Assembly (NCBI RefSeq): GCF_016618195.1
Contig: NZ_CP067099.1
Coordinates: 558,001 to 622,000, forward strand
Source: Providencia manganoxydans
GTDB taxonomy: Bacteria; Pseudomonadota; Gammaproteobacteria; Enterobacterales; Enterobacteriaceae
Reading direction: 5' to 3'
DNA length: 64,000 nucleotides
This document shows, piece by piece, positions 54,299 through 63,428 of this stretch (positions are counted from its first letter, which is position 1; the number at the start of each line of letters is the position of its first letter). The notes beneath the pieces are model-generated. The model made no database searches. It was not told where the DNA came from and saw nothing but the letters and a program-made list of their open reading frames with translations. The translations under genes and the position numbers were made by a program.

Positions 54299-54547
54299 CT
54301 AATCAAATTAGTAGTGAATAATTTATTTATACTAATCGTAATAAATGCTTAATTATCATTATGATAATATATATAGGAGTAGAATTTTATTGTTACTGTA
54401 ATATTCTGTAACAGAATGATAGTAATCAAAGTTTTATGAAAGTTCTGTTTTTTAGTTTTCTAGTAAATAGATACTTTACATCGATTCAATTTATCTATTT
54501 ACTTCACTACTGATAACTTCTGCTTAGCTTAATATTGGAGCAAATCC

Positions 54548-56194
54548 ATGTCAGTTGTGACCCTTGTATTAGTTTTTTTACTTGCCGTTATTGTGAGCGT
54601 GTTTGTCTCGCGGCTGCTTAGGGATATTATTCCTTTACCTATTATTCAGATAGCACTGGGTGCAGGGCTATCACTGTTTGGTTTTACGGTTGAGTTTGAG
54701 CCGCATTTATTCCTATTTTTATTCATTCCACCATTATTGTTTTTAGATGGCTGGCGTATTCCTAAAGAAGCTTTATTTCAGGAAATAAAACCTATTATGT
54801 CACTTGCCATTGGTTTGGTTGTGGTGACAGTTATTGGAATGGGCTTTTTTATTCATTGGTTGATCCCTGCAATTTCTCTGGCAGTTGCTTTCGCATTGGC
54901 AGCTATTCTATCACCTACGGATCCCGTTTCTGTTTCGGCAATGACAGTGAATTCACCATTACCTTCTCGTATGGCACATATCCTAGAAGGTGAATCACTC
55001 CTTAATGATGCGACGGGTCTAGTCTGTTTTAGCTTTGCTGTAACCGCTGCTTTAACGGGAACATTTTCCCTTGCTTCTGCGGCTGGGCAATTTGTACTTG
55101 TTGCATTTGGTGGGATTTTAATTGGTTTATTAGTGGCATGGGTTATCGGTTGGCTAAACCAATTTTTGGTAAAGCGTACGGGTGAAGAGCCTGCTATTCA
55201 AATCATGATCAGCCTATTGATGCCATTTAGTGCCTATTTGCTGGCAGAGCATCTACATGTTTCTGGTATTTTAGCTGCGGTGGTTGCCGGTATTGCAATG
55301 CACTATGAAAAAATAGCAGGCCGTATGCAAGCAGCTACTCGCATGCAAAGTAAAGCGGTGTGGGATACTGTACAGACCGCGCTTAACGGCATGATTTTTA
55401 TCTTACTTGGCGAGCAGTTACCTGGGATGTGGAATAACATGCCACAAGTTGCAGAAGCTGCGGGTGCAAGCCATCCATGGATGCTGTTGGTTTATGTTAT
55501 TGTTATCACAGTCGCTCTAGCTATCTTGCGCTTTAGCTGGGTATGGATATCGATGACATTAACGGTGTTCCACAAACGTCGTCGTGGCAAAGAAGCGGAT
55601 GTATTGCATATTCGTATGATGGCAGTTATGGCAACCGCTGGGGTGCGCGGAGCAATTACATTAGCAGGTATTTTGACGTTACCATTGCTGATGCCTGATA
55701 ACACGCTATTCCCAAATCGTGATGTGGCTATTTTCTTAGCAATGGGCGTGATTCTGTGTTCATTACTGATTGCGAGTATTGCATTACCGATCTTAACGAA
55801 AGGCTTAGTTCAGGATTTACCTTATGATAATGATGAGATCCGTGCTCGTATGGCACTGAATGAAGCTGCAATGTCTCATTTGCGTGAATTGATGAACCAT
55901 CCATCAGAAGATATGGATGAAATAGCCATGCGTACAGAAGTCGGTGCACAATTGTTAGAAATCTATGGTAGACGTTTAGACAATACTGATGAAACAGAGT
56001 CCGATGTCTATGATCTACATAGAATGATTGATATGGAGCGTGAAATGTCACGTTCTGCATTACAAGCGAAACGTGATGCACTGTATGTGATGCGCAAAGG
56101 CAAAAATATCAATGAGCGGGTATATCACCGCTTACGTGATGAGTTAGATCTTAAAGAAGAAACGTTAAATCACCATAAGAGTAAGAAACACTAA
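54548..56194 (+). CDS. CPA1-family Na+/H+ antiporter (YjcE/NhaP-like)
   Basis: 548 residues, close to the 549 of E. coli YjcE. Twelve or so membrane segments with ALAAILSPTDPVSVSAM and the ion-site region ILEGESLLNDATGLVCFSFA, then GVRGAITLAGILTLPLLMP. The last ~120 residues are a hydrophilic helical cytoplasmic tail. Role: exchange of Na+ or K+ for protons across the inner membrane. It is monocistronic with its own terminator. Confidence 0.9.
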   Translation: MSVVTLVLVFLLAVIVSVFVSRLLRDIIPLPIIQIALGAGLSLFGFTVEFEPHLFLFLFIPPLLFLDGWRIPKEALFQEIKPIMSLAIGLVVVTVIGMGFFIHWLIPAISLAVAFALAAILSPTDPVSVSAMTVNSPLPSRMAHILEGESLLNDATGLVCFSFAVTAALTGTFSLASAAGQFVLVAFGGILIGLLVAWVIGWLNQFLVKRTGEEPAIQIMISLLMPFSAYLLAEHLHVSGILAAVVAGIAMHYEKIAGRMQAATRMQSKAVWDTVQTALNGMIFILLGEQLPGMWNNMPQVAEAAGASHPWMLLVYVIVITVALAILRFSWVWISMTLTVFHKRRRGKEADVLHIRMMAVMATAGVRGAITLAGILTLPLLMPDNTLFPNRDVAIFLAMGVILCSLLIASIALPILTKGLVQDLPYDNDEIRARMALNEAAMSHLRELMNHPSEDMDEIAMRTEVGAQLLEIYGRRLDNTDETESDVYDLHRMIDMEREMSRSALQAKRDALYVMRKGKNINERVYHRLRDELDLKEETLNHHKSKKH

Positions 56195-56201
56195 CAAAAA
56201 C

Positions 56202-56233
56202 AACGGCCAGAAATCACATCTGGCCGTTTTTTA
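56202..56233 (+). terminator. Terminator of the antiporter gene
   Basis: AACGGCCAG, ten-base loop, CTGGCCGTTTTTT. Confidence 0.9.
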
Positions 56234-56259
56234 TGTTGTAGATAGATGAAGGAATTGGC

Positions 56260-56919
56260 ATGGATGACTATCAATTTTCTGAAAGTGAACTTGATGAAAT
56301 ATGGGAAGAAGCACTGTTTATCTCTCATGACAATGAGAGCAAAGGCTTCAGGCAAGATGAGCAAGGTAACTGGATACGGCGTAGCGAACAGGGTAACCAA
56401 CAGAGTGAATATGGCTGGTTACCGTTACGAATAAAAACAGGTGAGGGGTTCGCAAAATCAGGTGATTTTATCCCTGCTCACTGGAAATATGCCCTTGCTT
56501 ATAACCAACCGAAACCTCATCAATATCGTTTGAAATTATTGCCAGCTGAAAATTTCAACCCACAGCAAATCCAAAGTTTTTGGGACATTGCGCACAAGCA
56601 CTCCAGTGATAATGAGCAAAAAGGTTACCGTGTTGATATTTTTGGTCATTGGGTTGGTCAGAAGTTTTTTGGTGACGCAAGTAGTCCTTTTGGTTGGGGG
56701 GTTGTTTTGGTAGATGATATTAACGATATGCGAGCAGATAAAAATGTTCGTATGTTTCCTATCAATTTGCATTTGATTTACTCGCTCATGGAGCAAGTAC
56801 AACCAGATAAGGAAGGCTGGACCGCTTGGGATGCAATAGAACATGGGAGCAATATTTTCGAACTCGCACTTGGTGCTATTGGCTCAGCAATGATAGCCCC
56901 ATTTTCAATTTTTGATTAA
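56260..56919 (+). CDS. Unknown protein made of two related ~45-residue repeats
   Basis: 219 residues, acidic, no signal peptide. Residues about 14-58 (DNESKGFRQDEQGNWIRRSE, then SEYGWLPLRI) and about 107-150 (DNEQKGYRVDIFGHWVGQKF, then SPFGWGVVLVDD) share the pattern W-x2-A, S-x-DNE-x-KG-(F/Y)-R-x-D-x2-G-x-W-(I/V), S-x-(Y/F)-GW. The G-x-W-I...S-x-Y-GW pattern recalls the leading part of some HNH nucleases, but the DH motif is missing. The C-terminus (FELALGAIGSAMIAPFSIF) is hydrophobic. No function is assigned. Confidence 0.6.
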   Translation: MDDYQFSESELDEIWEEALFISHDNESKGFRQDEQGNWIRRSEQGNQQSEYGWLPLRIKTGEGFAKSGDFIPAHWKYALAYNQPKPHQYRLKLLPAENFNPQQIQSFWDIAHKHSSDNEQKGYRVDIFGHWVGQKFFGDASSPFGWGVVLVDDINDMRADKNVRMFPINLHLIYSLMEQVQPDKEGWTAWDAIEHGSNIFELALGAIGSAMIAPFSIFD

Positions 56920-56946
56920 AACGTAGCACCCTCGAAAATCTATTGC

Positions 56947-56974
56947 TTGATAATAATTCATTAATTGATATGTT
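56947..56974 (+). promoter_or_regulatory. Candidate promoter of the leader peptide and P-loop gene
   Basis: TTGATA (56947-56952) and TATGTT (56969-56974) with a 16-base spacer, followed by GAGG (56991-56994) eight bases before the leader-peptide ATG. Confidence 0.4.
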
Positions 56975-57002
56975 AATTATTAGTCATTTTGAGGATTAAT
57001 AC

Positions 57003-57047
57003 ATGTTCACGACCACAGTTCATCAAATCATTATTACCATCACTTAG
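57003..57047 (+). CDS. Thr/Ile-rich leader peptide
   Basis: A 14-residue frame MFTTTVHQIIITIT with a good GAGG ribosome site. Nine of 14 codons are Thr or Ile, as in the thr operon leader. A terminator hairpin follows 24 bases after the stop and a P-loop protein gene starts 97 bases after it. The layout is that of a translation-controlled attenuator, but the downstream gene is not a biosynthetic one. Confidence 0.55.
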   Translation: MFTTTVHQIIITIT

Positions 57048-57071
57048 TGGTGGGGAATGAGCTGTGTGCTA

Positions 57072-57098
57072 AACCTGCCAGATAGGCGGGTTTTTTTG
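57072..57098 (+). terminator. Attenuator-like terminator
   Basis: ACCTGCC, five-base loop AGATA, GGCGGGT (one G-U pair) and seven T. It lies between the leader peptide and the P-loop gene and so would cut the transcript before the gene. Confidence 0.7.
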
Positions 57099-57144
57099 TC
57101 CTTGTCTGGTAGTTAAAATCATCAAATATCAGCAAGGAATAGTT

Positions 57145-57735
57145 ATGTGCGATACATTAAATTCAACAATAAAAAAACAGCAACTGATTGATTTTGTTTC
57201 TAAGTTAGATGCTGAAGATACCTGTGAGATCTTAGCTTATTTACTGAAATCTGCACCAGACACACGCTTACACTTTCTGTGTGGAAAAATAGCATCCGGT
57301 AAATCGACATTAGCTAACAAGCTCGCTCAGAGACCTAGAACTATTTTGATCAGTGAAGATGAATGGCTATCAACATTATTTTCGCAGCAAATTACCGACC
57401 TTTCACATTATATTGAAAAAAGTCGTTTAATTAAAAATGTGCTAGAAGCTCATATCGTGAAGCTAGTACAGGCAGGCAATACCGTAGTGATGGATTTCCC
57501 TGCAAATACACCAGCGCAACGAAGTTGGTTAAAATCGTTAGCTGATTTGGCTAACGTCGCGTATGTATTTCATATATTGGAAGTCGATTCAAATGAATGT
57601 AAAAGGCGATTAGCTGTGCGTAATCAAGTAGGGGACAACCCATTTAAAACCTCAGAAGCACAGTTTGATTTGATCACTCAACATTTCTCTTATCCTAGCT
57701 CTGAGGAGCAGCTGATTTGTCGATATGAAAAGTGA
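57145..57735 (+). CDS. P-loop AAA_33-type ATPase/kinase
   Basis: 196 residues. Residues 47-55 (GKIASGKST) are a Walker A motif, followed by SEDEWLSTLF, a helical lid and VVMDFPANTPAQRSW, a pattern shared by AAA_33/zeta-toxin-like small-molecule kinases. The N-terminal ~40 residues are a helical addition. Its substrate is unknown. A Thr/Ile leader peptide and an attenuator precede it, suggesting control by ribosome stalling. Confidence 0.7.
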   Translation: MCDTLNSTIKKQQLIDFVSKLDAEDTCEILAYLLKSAPDTRLHFLCGKIASGKSTLANKLAQRPRTILISEDEWLSTLFSQQITDLSHYIEKSRLIKNVLEAHIVKLVQAGNTVVMDFPANTPAQRSWLKSLADLANVAYVFHILEVDSNECKRRLAVRNQVGDNPFKTSEAQFDLITQHFSYPSSEEQLICRYEK

Positions 57736-57755
57736 TAGTGACTAAGATAGATAAC

Positions 57756-57790
57756 CATAAGAGAGAAAATAGGCAATGTTCTCTCTTATG
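57756..57790. terminator. Bidirectional terminator between convergent genes
   Basis: Perfect 12-bp stem CATAAGAGAGAA / TTCTCTCTTATG with an 11-base loop, midway between the P-loop gene and the convergent flavin reductase gene. Confidence 0.75.
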
Positions 57791-57798
57791 TTATGAGT

Positions 57799-58419
57799 TT
57801 ACTTAGGGCGATACATTTGCAGTCGCTGCTGTTCTTCTATCCAAAAATAATCAGCGGGTCCACCTGCTCGTAGTAATGGCTGTTGGCGAGCTGTAGTATA
57901 AAGACCTTGTTCAAGTGCATTTTCATCAATGTGCACCATTACCACTTCCCCCATAACCATCCAAGTATCGAGAAGGTTGCCATCAGCGCGTTTTAATTGC
58001 TGATATTGTGTGACGATACATTCCATAGAGACAGGTGTTTGTGCAATACGCGGTGGCGTAATTAATGTTGATGGCAATGTTGCAAGCCCCGTCAGAGTAA
58101 ACTCACTTTCTCCGTGTTGTAACGCAGCACTGCTGGTGTTGACATGTTCCCCTAGTTCTTTAGTCGCAAGGTTGTAGACAAATTCACCAGTAGCGATAGC
58201 GTTAGCTACCGTGTCTTTTTTACCAACACTAGAGAACACCAATATCGGTGGAGAATAGTTAAATATGTTAAAGAAACTATAAGGTGCGAGGTTAGTTCTC
58301 CCCTCTGTATCACAGGTGGAAATCCAGCCAATGGGCCGTGGGCCAATTAATGCAGGAATAGGATCATGAGGTAGTCCATGACCTTGCATGGGCTGATAGC
58401 TATAAAATTGAGTTGTCAT
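57799..58419 (-). CDS. Flavin-reductase-like FMN-binding protein
   Basis: 206 residues. PALIGPRPIGWISTCDTEGR, NLAPYSFFNIFNYSPPILVF and EFVYNLATKELGEHVNTSS match the flavin reductase domain of the larger DIM6/NTAB-type proteins. It probably binds FMN; substrate unknown. GGAG precedes the ATG. It stands alone on the minus strand and is not linked to the StyA-type oxygenase 20 kb away. Confidence 0.8.
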   Translation of the reverse strand: MTTQFYSYQPMQGHGLPHDPIPALIGPRPIGWISTCDTEGRTNLAPYSFFNIFNYSPPILVFSSVGKKDTVANAIATGEFVYNLATKELGEHVNTSSAALQHGESEFTLTGLATLPSTLITPPRIAQTPVSMECIVTQYQQLKRADGNLLDTWMVMGEVVMVHIDENALEQGLYTTARQQPLLRAGGPADYFWIEEQQRLQMYRPK

Positions 58420-59147
58420 TATTGGCTCCTTTTTCCTACCATCATAATGGATTTTGCGCTTATAAAGTGGGAATTGATTGGAAAAATGCAGAAAAAAGAT
58501 AATAGTTGCATAAGTTGGATATTAAAATATAGGGTAGTCTCAGCGATTTATTATATATTTTTATTTTAAATTATTAATGCTGATATATTTTATATTGTTA
58601 ATGCTTTTTATTTACATTCCCTCTCCATAATATTTCAATATGGATTGAAATTGTAATTATTCTATATGATATAAACTCGGTAATTGTGTTGTTTTGTTTT
58701 TTACATGTAAATATAGAGTTTATTTTCAAACTCTATTTAGTAATATTATTTTTTGATTTAATTCTTGTTTTCTGAAACGTATTTATAGCTATTTTTATTT
58801 TTACATATGATGTAAGTATGTTATTTAGTTCAACTTAAAATTATTTCAATGTCAGCTATATAAGTTAATCTATTGATGTTTAATATAGCTAAAATGTTAT
58901 TCATTGTAATTGACGATCGGTTTTAATATATTCAATAGTTTTTGACTATTAATGTGTTGTTATTCGATCGATATAAACGTATTTACAGCTTTAAATGTTA
59001 AATCTATATTCTATTAAAGATGTATTTTTATTTATTATAAATAAATCCATTTCTTAGTTTAATTATTAGTGATAGATAGTAATCATTTCAATATCGAAAT
59101 GATAGTTCGCTATAAATATTCAATTAACTGACTATTGGTTTTTTAAT
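58420..59147. other. Very AT-rich region upstream of the fimbrial locus
   Basis: About 730 bases with no supported gene. It includes ATTTCAAT / ATTGAAAT (58632-58651) and many T tracts. Such AT-rich DNA before fimbrial operons is often bound by H-NS; this is inference. No recombinase gene or paired long inverted repeats of a phase switch were found. Confidence 0.5.
59082..59103 (+). promoter_or_regulatory. Palindrome before the MrpJ-like gene
   Basis: ATCATTTC and GAAATGAT with a six-base centre, 45 bases before the regulator start. A candidate site for the HTH protein itself. Confidence 0.45.
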
Positions 59148-59417
59148 ATGATTAAAAATAGAATTTTATTACGACAAGAAATTGGTGATTTTTTAAGGTC
59201 GGCGAGACGAAGTAAATCCCTAACAGGTATTCAACTTGGTAAAATGCTACATGTCAGCCAGCAGCAAATATCGCGTTATGAGAGAGGGGAGACGAGTATT
59301 AATATTGAAACATTAGATGTTTTATTAAAAGTGTTGGATATGGATTGGGCAGATTTCTTTTTCAAAGTAATGGCTAATTACTCAACGGAAATAGCAGAAA
59401 TAAAACTATATCGCTAA
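59148..59417 (+). CDS. MrpJ-like fimbrial HTH regulator
   Basis: 89-residue XRE-type protein: GIQLGKMLHVSQQQISRYER spans the HTH and carries the SQQQ-x-SRYE signature of the MrpJ family of Proteus, which are encoded in fimbrial operons and repress flagellar genes. In the Proteus mrp operon the gene is last; here it lies before the pilin gene, 191 bases upstream. Role inferred: switching between adherence and motility. Confidence 0.8.
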   Translation: MIKNRILLRQEIGDFLRSARRSKSLTGIQLGKMLHVSQQQISRYERGETSINIETLDVLLKVLDMDWADFFFKVMANYSTEIAEIKLYR

Positions 59418-59608
59418 TAAAGTATCAGCAATTATTTATTTTATACGTAAATTCTTATTGCGTATTGAGGAGTCTTTAGACAGTTCAATCAGGGATGATT
59501 TTTTGTAGTGATAATTTGAACTATTAATGAAATACCAAGCTTACGCCATTAAAAGTATTTAATAGTGTATCTATTTCAATGTAATTATTTATTTGAAAGG
59601 TAAAACAC

Positions 59609-60160
59609 ATGAAACTAGTTAAATTCACGCAAGTGGTTGTAATTGCTACATCTGTTATTTCTTTCAACGTATTAGCAGAAAACGCAGGTACCCTAGATTT
59701 TATTGGTACAGTTGTTACTTCACCTTGTAATATCGCGCAATCTTCTTTGAAGCAAACTATTGATTTTGGGCAATTATCTCGTCGAGGATTAGAGAATGGC
59801 CGAGCTGCGGAAGTGGATTTTAAAATTGAATTCACTGGCTGTGACTTTACTGATTTTGATAAAGGCACCGATGATAAACCAATGGCAGTGAAATCAATGG
59901 AATTGGTTTTTACTGGACAAAGCTATGCAGATGCAGCCAATACGCTACTTTCAACCTCCGCGGGTAATACCAATAACGTTGGGGTGGGGATTGATGGTTT
60001 TACCTTTGGTACAGCTAAAGATGTTTTATCACAGATGATAAATAAAAAAGGTAATAACACTTTAAAATTCAAAGCACTTGCTAAAGCCGTTGATGTTACT
60101 AAGCCTGTTGTTGAAGGGCAATTTAATGCAACGTCCAATTTCCGTATTACATATCAGTAA
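59609..60160 (+). CDS. Major fimbrial subunit
   Basis: 183 residues. Signal peptide MKLVKFTQVVVIATSVISFN ending in LAEN, then a type 1-like pilin: GTLDFIGTVVTSPCNI with the first cysteine, GCDF with the second, and the C-terminal NATSNFRITYQ (penultimate Tyr). It polymerises through donor-strand exchange on the cell surface. It is followed by a stable hairpin and then minor subunit, usher and chaperone genes. Confidence 0.9.
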   Translation: MKLVKFTQVVVIATSVISFNVLAENAGTLDFIGTVVTSPCNIAQSSLKQTIDFGQLSRRGLENGRAAEVDFKIEFTGCDFTDFDKGTDDKPMAVKSMELVFTGQSYADAANTLLSTSAGNTNNVGVGIDGFTFGTAKDVLSQMINKKGNNTLKFKALAKAVDVTKPVVEGQFNATSNFRITYQ

Positions 60161-60170
60161 TTGATAGTAG

Positions 60171-60193
60171 CCCGCCAGTCGATAGCTGGCGGG
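60171..60193 (+). promoter_or_regulatory. Stable hairpin behind the pilin gene
   Basis: CCCGCCAG, seven-base loop, CTGGCGGG with no T run. Such hairpins behind pilin genes stabilise the upstream transcript or partly terminate, giving pilin in excess. Confidence 0.65.
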
Positions 60194-60219
60194 ATCATTA
60201 ATGTGTGTGGAGGAAAGCT

Positions 60220-60801
60220 GTGAGTGTATACAAACAGATTGGTCACCAAATAACACGGTTAATAATGCTATCAATAATGGCCTATTTTGTTTCGCATGGC
60301 ATTGTGAATGCAAAGAGTTTTACTTTTAATGGTATGACAAAATTGATGGGAAATGTGATTGCGGCGCCTTGTTCAATTGTAATGCAAGATCGTTACCAGA
60401 CAATTAATTTTTCTCCTTTAACGTTAACGATGTTGGCTACTCCAAGTCATCGTGAACGTTATAACCAGCCTTTTATCATTGAATTACGTGATTGCGGCAG
60501 TGTGTATTCTTCGATTGACAGTAAAACTTGGTTCATTCGCTTTGACGGGCAAAGTGCAGAAAATATTAATGCATTTGTCTTGCAGGGGCCATCGCGTGGA
60601 TTAGGTATTGCGGTATTGAATGATCAACAACAAATATTAATACCTAATCAAAACTATCTCTTATCCAGCAGTGTATTACGTCAAGGTAAATCAGGAAAAA
60701 CGCTTTTTTTACGTTATTTTTTGCAATTAGAACTGACAGGGAAACCGATTCAGGCTGGTAACTATCAAGGATTGATTCGGTTTTTCATCGACTATCAATA
60801 A
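60220..60801 (+). CDS. Minor fimbrial subunit
   Basis: 193 residues from a GTG at 60220, chosen because TGGAGG lies six bases before it; a GTG at 60205 would overlap this site. A hydrophobic N-terminus (LIMLSIMAYFVSHGIVNA) is followed by a pilin domain (GNVIAAPCSIVMQDRYQTIN, ELRDCGSVY) and a C-terminus ending RFFIDYQ. Probably a tip, anchor or terminator subunit. Confidence 0.85.
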   Translation: MSVYKQIGHQITRLIMLSIMAYFVSHGIVNAKSFTFNGMTKLMGNVIAAPCSIVMQDRYQTINFSPLTLTMLATPSHRERYNQPFIIELRDCGSVYSSIDSKTWFIRFDGQSAENINAFVLQGPSRGLGIAVLNDQQQILIPNQNYLLSSSVLRQGKSGKTLFLRYFLQLELTGKPIQAGNYQGLIRFFIDYQ

Positions 60802-60872
60802 ACAGAAATGAAGGATCCTGCAAATTTAGTTTTGAGAGGAGTCCTTTTGTCGCATTTGGGATGGAGTAGAGC

Positions 60873-63407
60873 ATGATGTTCAAACATAGCAAAGTAAGAC
60901 AGGCTGTTTTATTGACGCTCGGCTTGACGACATGGGCTGCTAGCGCTTCTGAATTCAATACTGATGTATTAGATGCAAAAGATATTCAAAATATTGATAT
61001 GAGCCAGTTTTCCGTTGCAGGATATGTTCCTCCAGGGGATTACGTATTAACCGTATTTGTTAATGGGCAGCGATTGGGGGCTCCACGAGATATCTCTGTA
61101 TACGCAAAAAAACCAACACATAAGCCACAATCGCAAAGTGTGTGTATCCCTATCAATATGCTACATATGTTTGGGCTAAAAAGTTCCTCTGAAAAAAAAG
61201 TAACAACCTCACATGATGGTCAATGCCTCGATTTTTCAGCTTTAACGGGGGTGCAAACGAAAATTGAACTGTCAACGCTATCGTTGAATGTGACGATCCC
61301 TCAAATGTGGATGGAGTATCGCGATCCTTATTGGACACCTCCCGCGTTATGGGAGGATGGGCTGAATGGGGCATTTATTGATTACAATGCTAATGCCTCA
61401 GGAACAAAGGAAAAAGGAGGAATTAAGCGCGTTTATCTATCAACTAATGGGACTACAGGGGTAAATATAGGTGCATGGCGTTTTCGTGGTGATTATAACG
61501 CAACCTATCAAAAACAGCGTGGTGGTTACCATCCGCAAGAGACTCATCAATTTGATTTTAGTCGATTGTATGCATTCACTTCATTGAAAGATGCTGCGTC
61601 TATTTTGACGGTGGGTGAAAACTATTTTTACTCAGACGTTTTCGAAGCATGGCAGTACAGTGGGGTTTCATTAGAAAGTGATGATCGCATGTTGCCGCCT
61701 AAACTCGTAGGCTATGCACCTGAAATTATTGGTATTGCGAATACTAATGCGACAGTGATTGTTCGCAGCCAAGATCGCGTTATCTCTGAAACAGCAGTTC
61801 CACCGGGGCCTTTCCGTATTCAGACGTTAGATAGCGGTATTCGAGGGGTATTGGATGTTACTGTTCGTGAAGAAGATGGCGAAGAGAAAAAATTTAGTGT
61901 TAGTACTGCTTCACTTCCTTACTTAACTCGGCCCGGCCGCGTTGTTTACAAACTAGTGGGGGGGAAAACTCGTTACGATGGTCGCCACATGACTGGTAAA
62001 CCTGTTATTGGTGGAGAGTTTTCTTATGGGGTATCGAATGCATGGTCATTATATGGGGGAACTCAGTTAAACGGATATTATCAGACCATTGCGGTAGGAA
62101 TTGGACGAGATCTCTCAACCATCGGAGCCATTTCGTTGGATATGACACAGTCATTTGCTGATTTTTCAGAGGAACGTTTACAAGGGCGCTCTTATAGGCT
62201 GAATTATGCAAAGTCTCTTGAGGATTTAAAAACGGATATTACTTTTGCTGGCTATCGTTTTGCTGATAAAGAATATCGAACATTAACCCAATTTATGGAT
62301 CAAGACCGCACAGGAATTATTCCGCGTTCGCAAAAAGAGAATTATCAAATCTACTTAAATAAGTATTTTGATGATTTTAATATTGCATTAAATTACCAAT
62401 ATAGCACCTATTGGCGGAATGACTCACAAACCCAATACGGGTTATATGCAAGCACTAATATCCTTATTCCTCAATTATCTCAGTACAATGCGAATTTATC
62501 TCTATCGGCGACTCGAACCGAACGTGACAACGGTTTTGAAGATGATTCGGTAAATTTATATCTCACTCTGCCACTTTATACGGGGCATAGTATTACTTTC
62601 TCAGAACTTTATTCACGTTCATCGGGTAATAACCGTTATAACCACAACATGGGCTATAACGGTTATAGCGGAACTGATAATTACAGTTTAAACATGGGGT
62701 ATAACCATGGGCAAGAGATAGATAATCAGGCAAGTTTTAGCGGTTTCTATTCTAAAGATATGTCACAGGCAAATGTCTCTGCAAATGCCAGTTATGTTCC
62801 TCACCAATATCGTAGTATTGGTGCATCCATTAATAGTGGGATCACTGCTACGTCTAAAGGCGTTGCGTTCCATCGTTCAGCGCATGGTGATACACGTTTG
62901 ATGATTGAAACTCCAGGGGTTAGCGATGTGCCGTTGGATAGCGGGGTGATTAAAACTAACCACTTTGGGCTAGCTGTTATTCCTAATATTAATAGTTATC
63001 GCAAATCCACCGCGTCTATTAATACAAGTAAGTTGCCTGACAATTTAGAAACCTTAGATTCAACAACCGATATTACGCTGACAAAAGGTGCTATTGGTTA
63101 TCGTAGTTTATCGGTAATGAAAGGGGAAAAATTATTCGCTGTTTTGTCTTTGGATAATGGCAAAAATCCGCCTTTTGGGGCCAGTGTGCGTAATGTTGAT
63201 AATCGTGAATTAGGTATTGTGGGTGAGGATGGCGTGACTTGGTTAGTGGGCGTCTCTGCTCAGGAAAACCTATTTATATATTGGAATAATAAACAACAGT
63301 GTCAGTTAACATTACCTGAAAATCTTACTGCTTCATCTAATATGTTGCTGTTGCCTTGCACATCAAAAATAGCCATCTCATCTATTTCTCACTCTAAAGA
63401 TAAATAA
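60873..63407 (+). CDS. Fimbrial outer-membrane usher
   Basis: 844 residues. Signal peptide ending in AASASEF, N-terminal chaperone-binding domain (FNTDVLDAKDIQNIDMSQFS, PPGDYVLTVFVNGQ), a 24-strand barrel with plug (APEIIGIANTNATVIVRSQD, VPPGPFRIQTL) and C-terminal domains with paired cysteines (CQLTLPENL...LPC). Length is normal for FimD/MrpC ushers. It secretes and assembles the subunits encoded upstream. Confidence 0.93.
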   Translation: MMFKHSKVRQAVLLTLGLTTWAASASEFNTDVLDAKDIQNIDMSQFSVAGYVPPGDYVLTVFVNGQRLGAPRDISVYAKKPTHKPQSQSVCIPINMLHMFGLKSSSEKKVTTSHDGQCLDFSALTGVQTKIELSTLSLNVTIPQMWMEYRDPYWTPPALWEDGLNGAFIDYNANASGTKEKGGIKRVYLSTNGTTGVNIGAWRFRGDYNATYQKQRGGYHPQETHQFDFSRLYAFTSLKDAASILTVGENYFYSDVFEAWQYSGVSLESDDRMLPPKLVGYAPEIIGIANTNATVIVRSQDRVISETAVPPGPFRIQTLDSGIRGVLDVTVREEDGEEKKFSVSTASLPYLTRPGRVVYKLVGGKTRYDGRHMTGKPVIGGEFSYGVSNAWSLYGGTQLNGYYQTIAVGIGRDLSTIGAISLDMTQSFADFSEERLQGRSYRLNYAKSLEDLKTDITFAGYRFADKEYRTLTQFMDQDRTGIIPRSQKENYQIYLNKYFDDFNIALNYQYSTYWRNDSQTQYGLYASTNILIPQLSQYNANLSLSATRTERDNGFEDDSVNLYLTLPLYTGHSITFSELYSRSSGNNRYNHNMGYNGYSGTDNYSLNMGYNHGQEIDNQASFSGFYSKDMSQANVSANASYVPHQYRSIGASINSGITATSKGVAFHRSAHGDTRLMIETPGVSDVPLDSGVIKTNHFGLAVIPNINSYRKSTASINTSKLPDNLETLDSTTDITLTKGAIGYRSLSVMKGEKLFAVLSLDNGKNPPFGASVRNVDNRELGIVGEDGVTWLVGVSAQENLFIYWNNKQQCQLTLPENLTASSNMLLLPCTSKIAISSISHSKDK

Positions 63408-63428
63408 ATCATATTTATGGGGAACGTT

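Noticed and set aside
58420..59608. Invertible fimbrial promoter (phase switch)
   Set aside because: No pair of matching inverted repeats of suitable length and no recombinase gene were found in the window.
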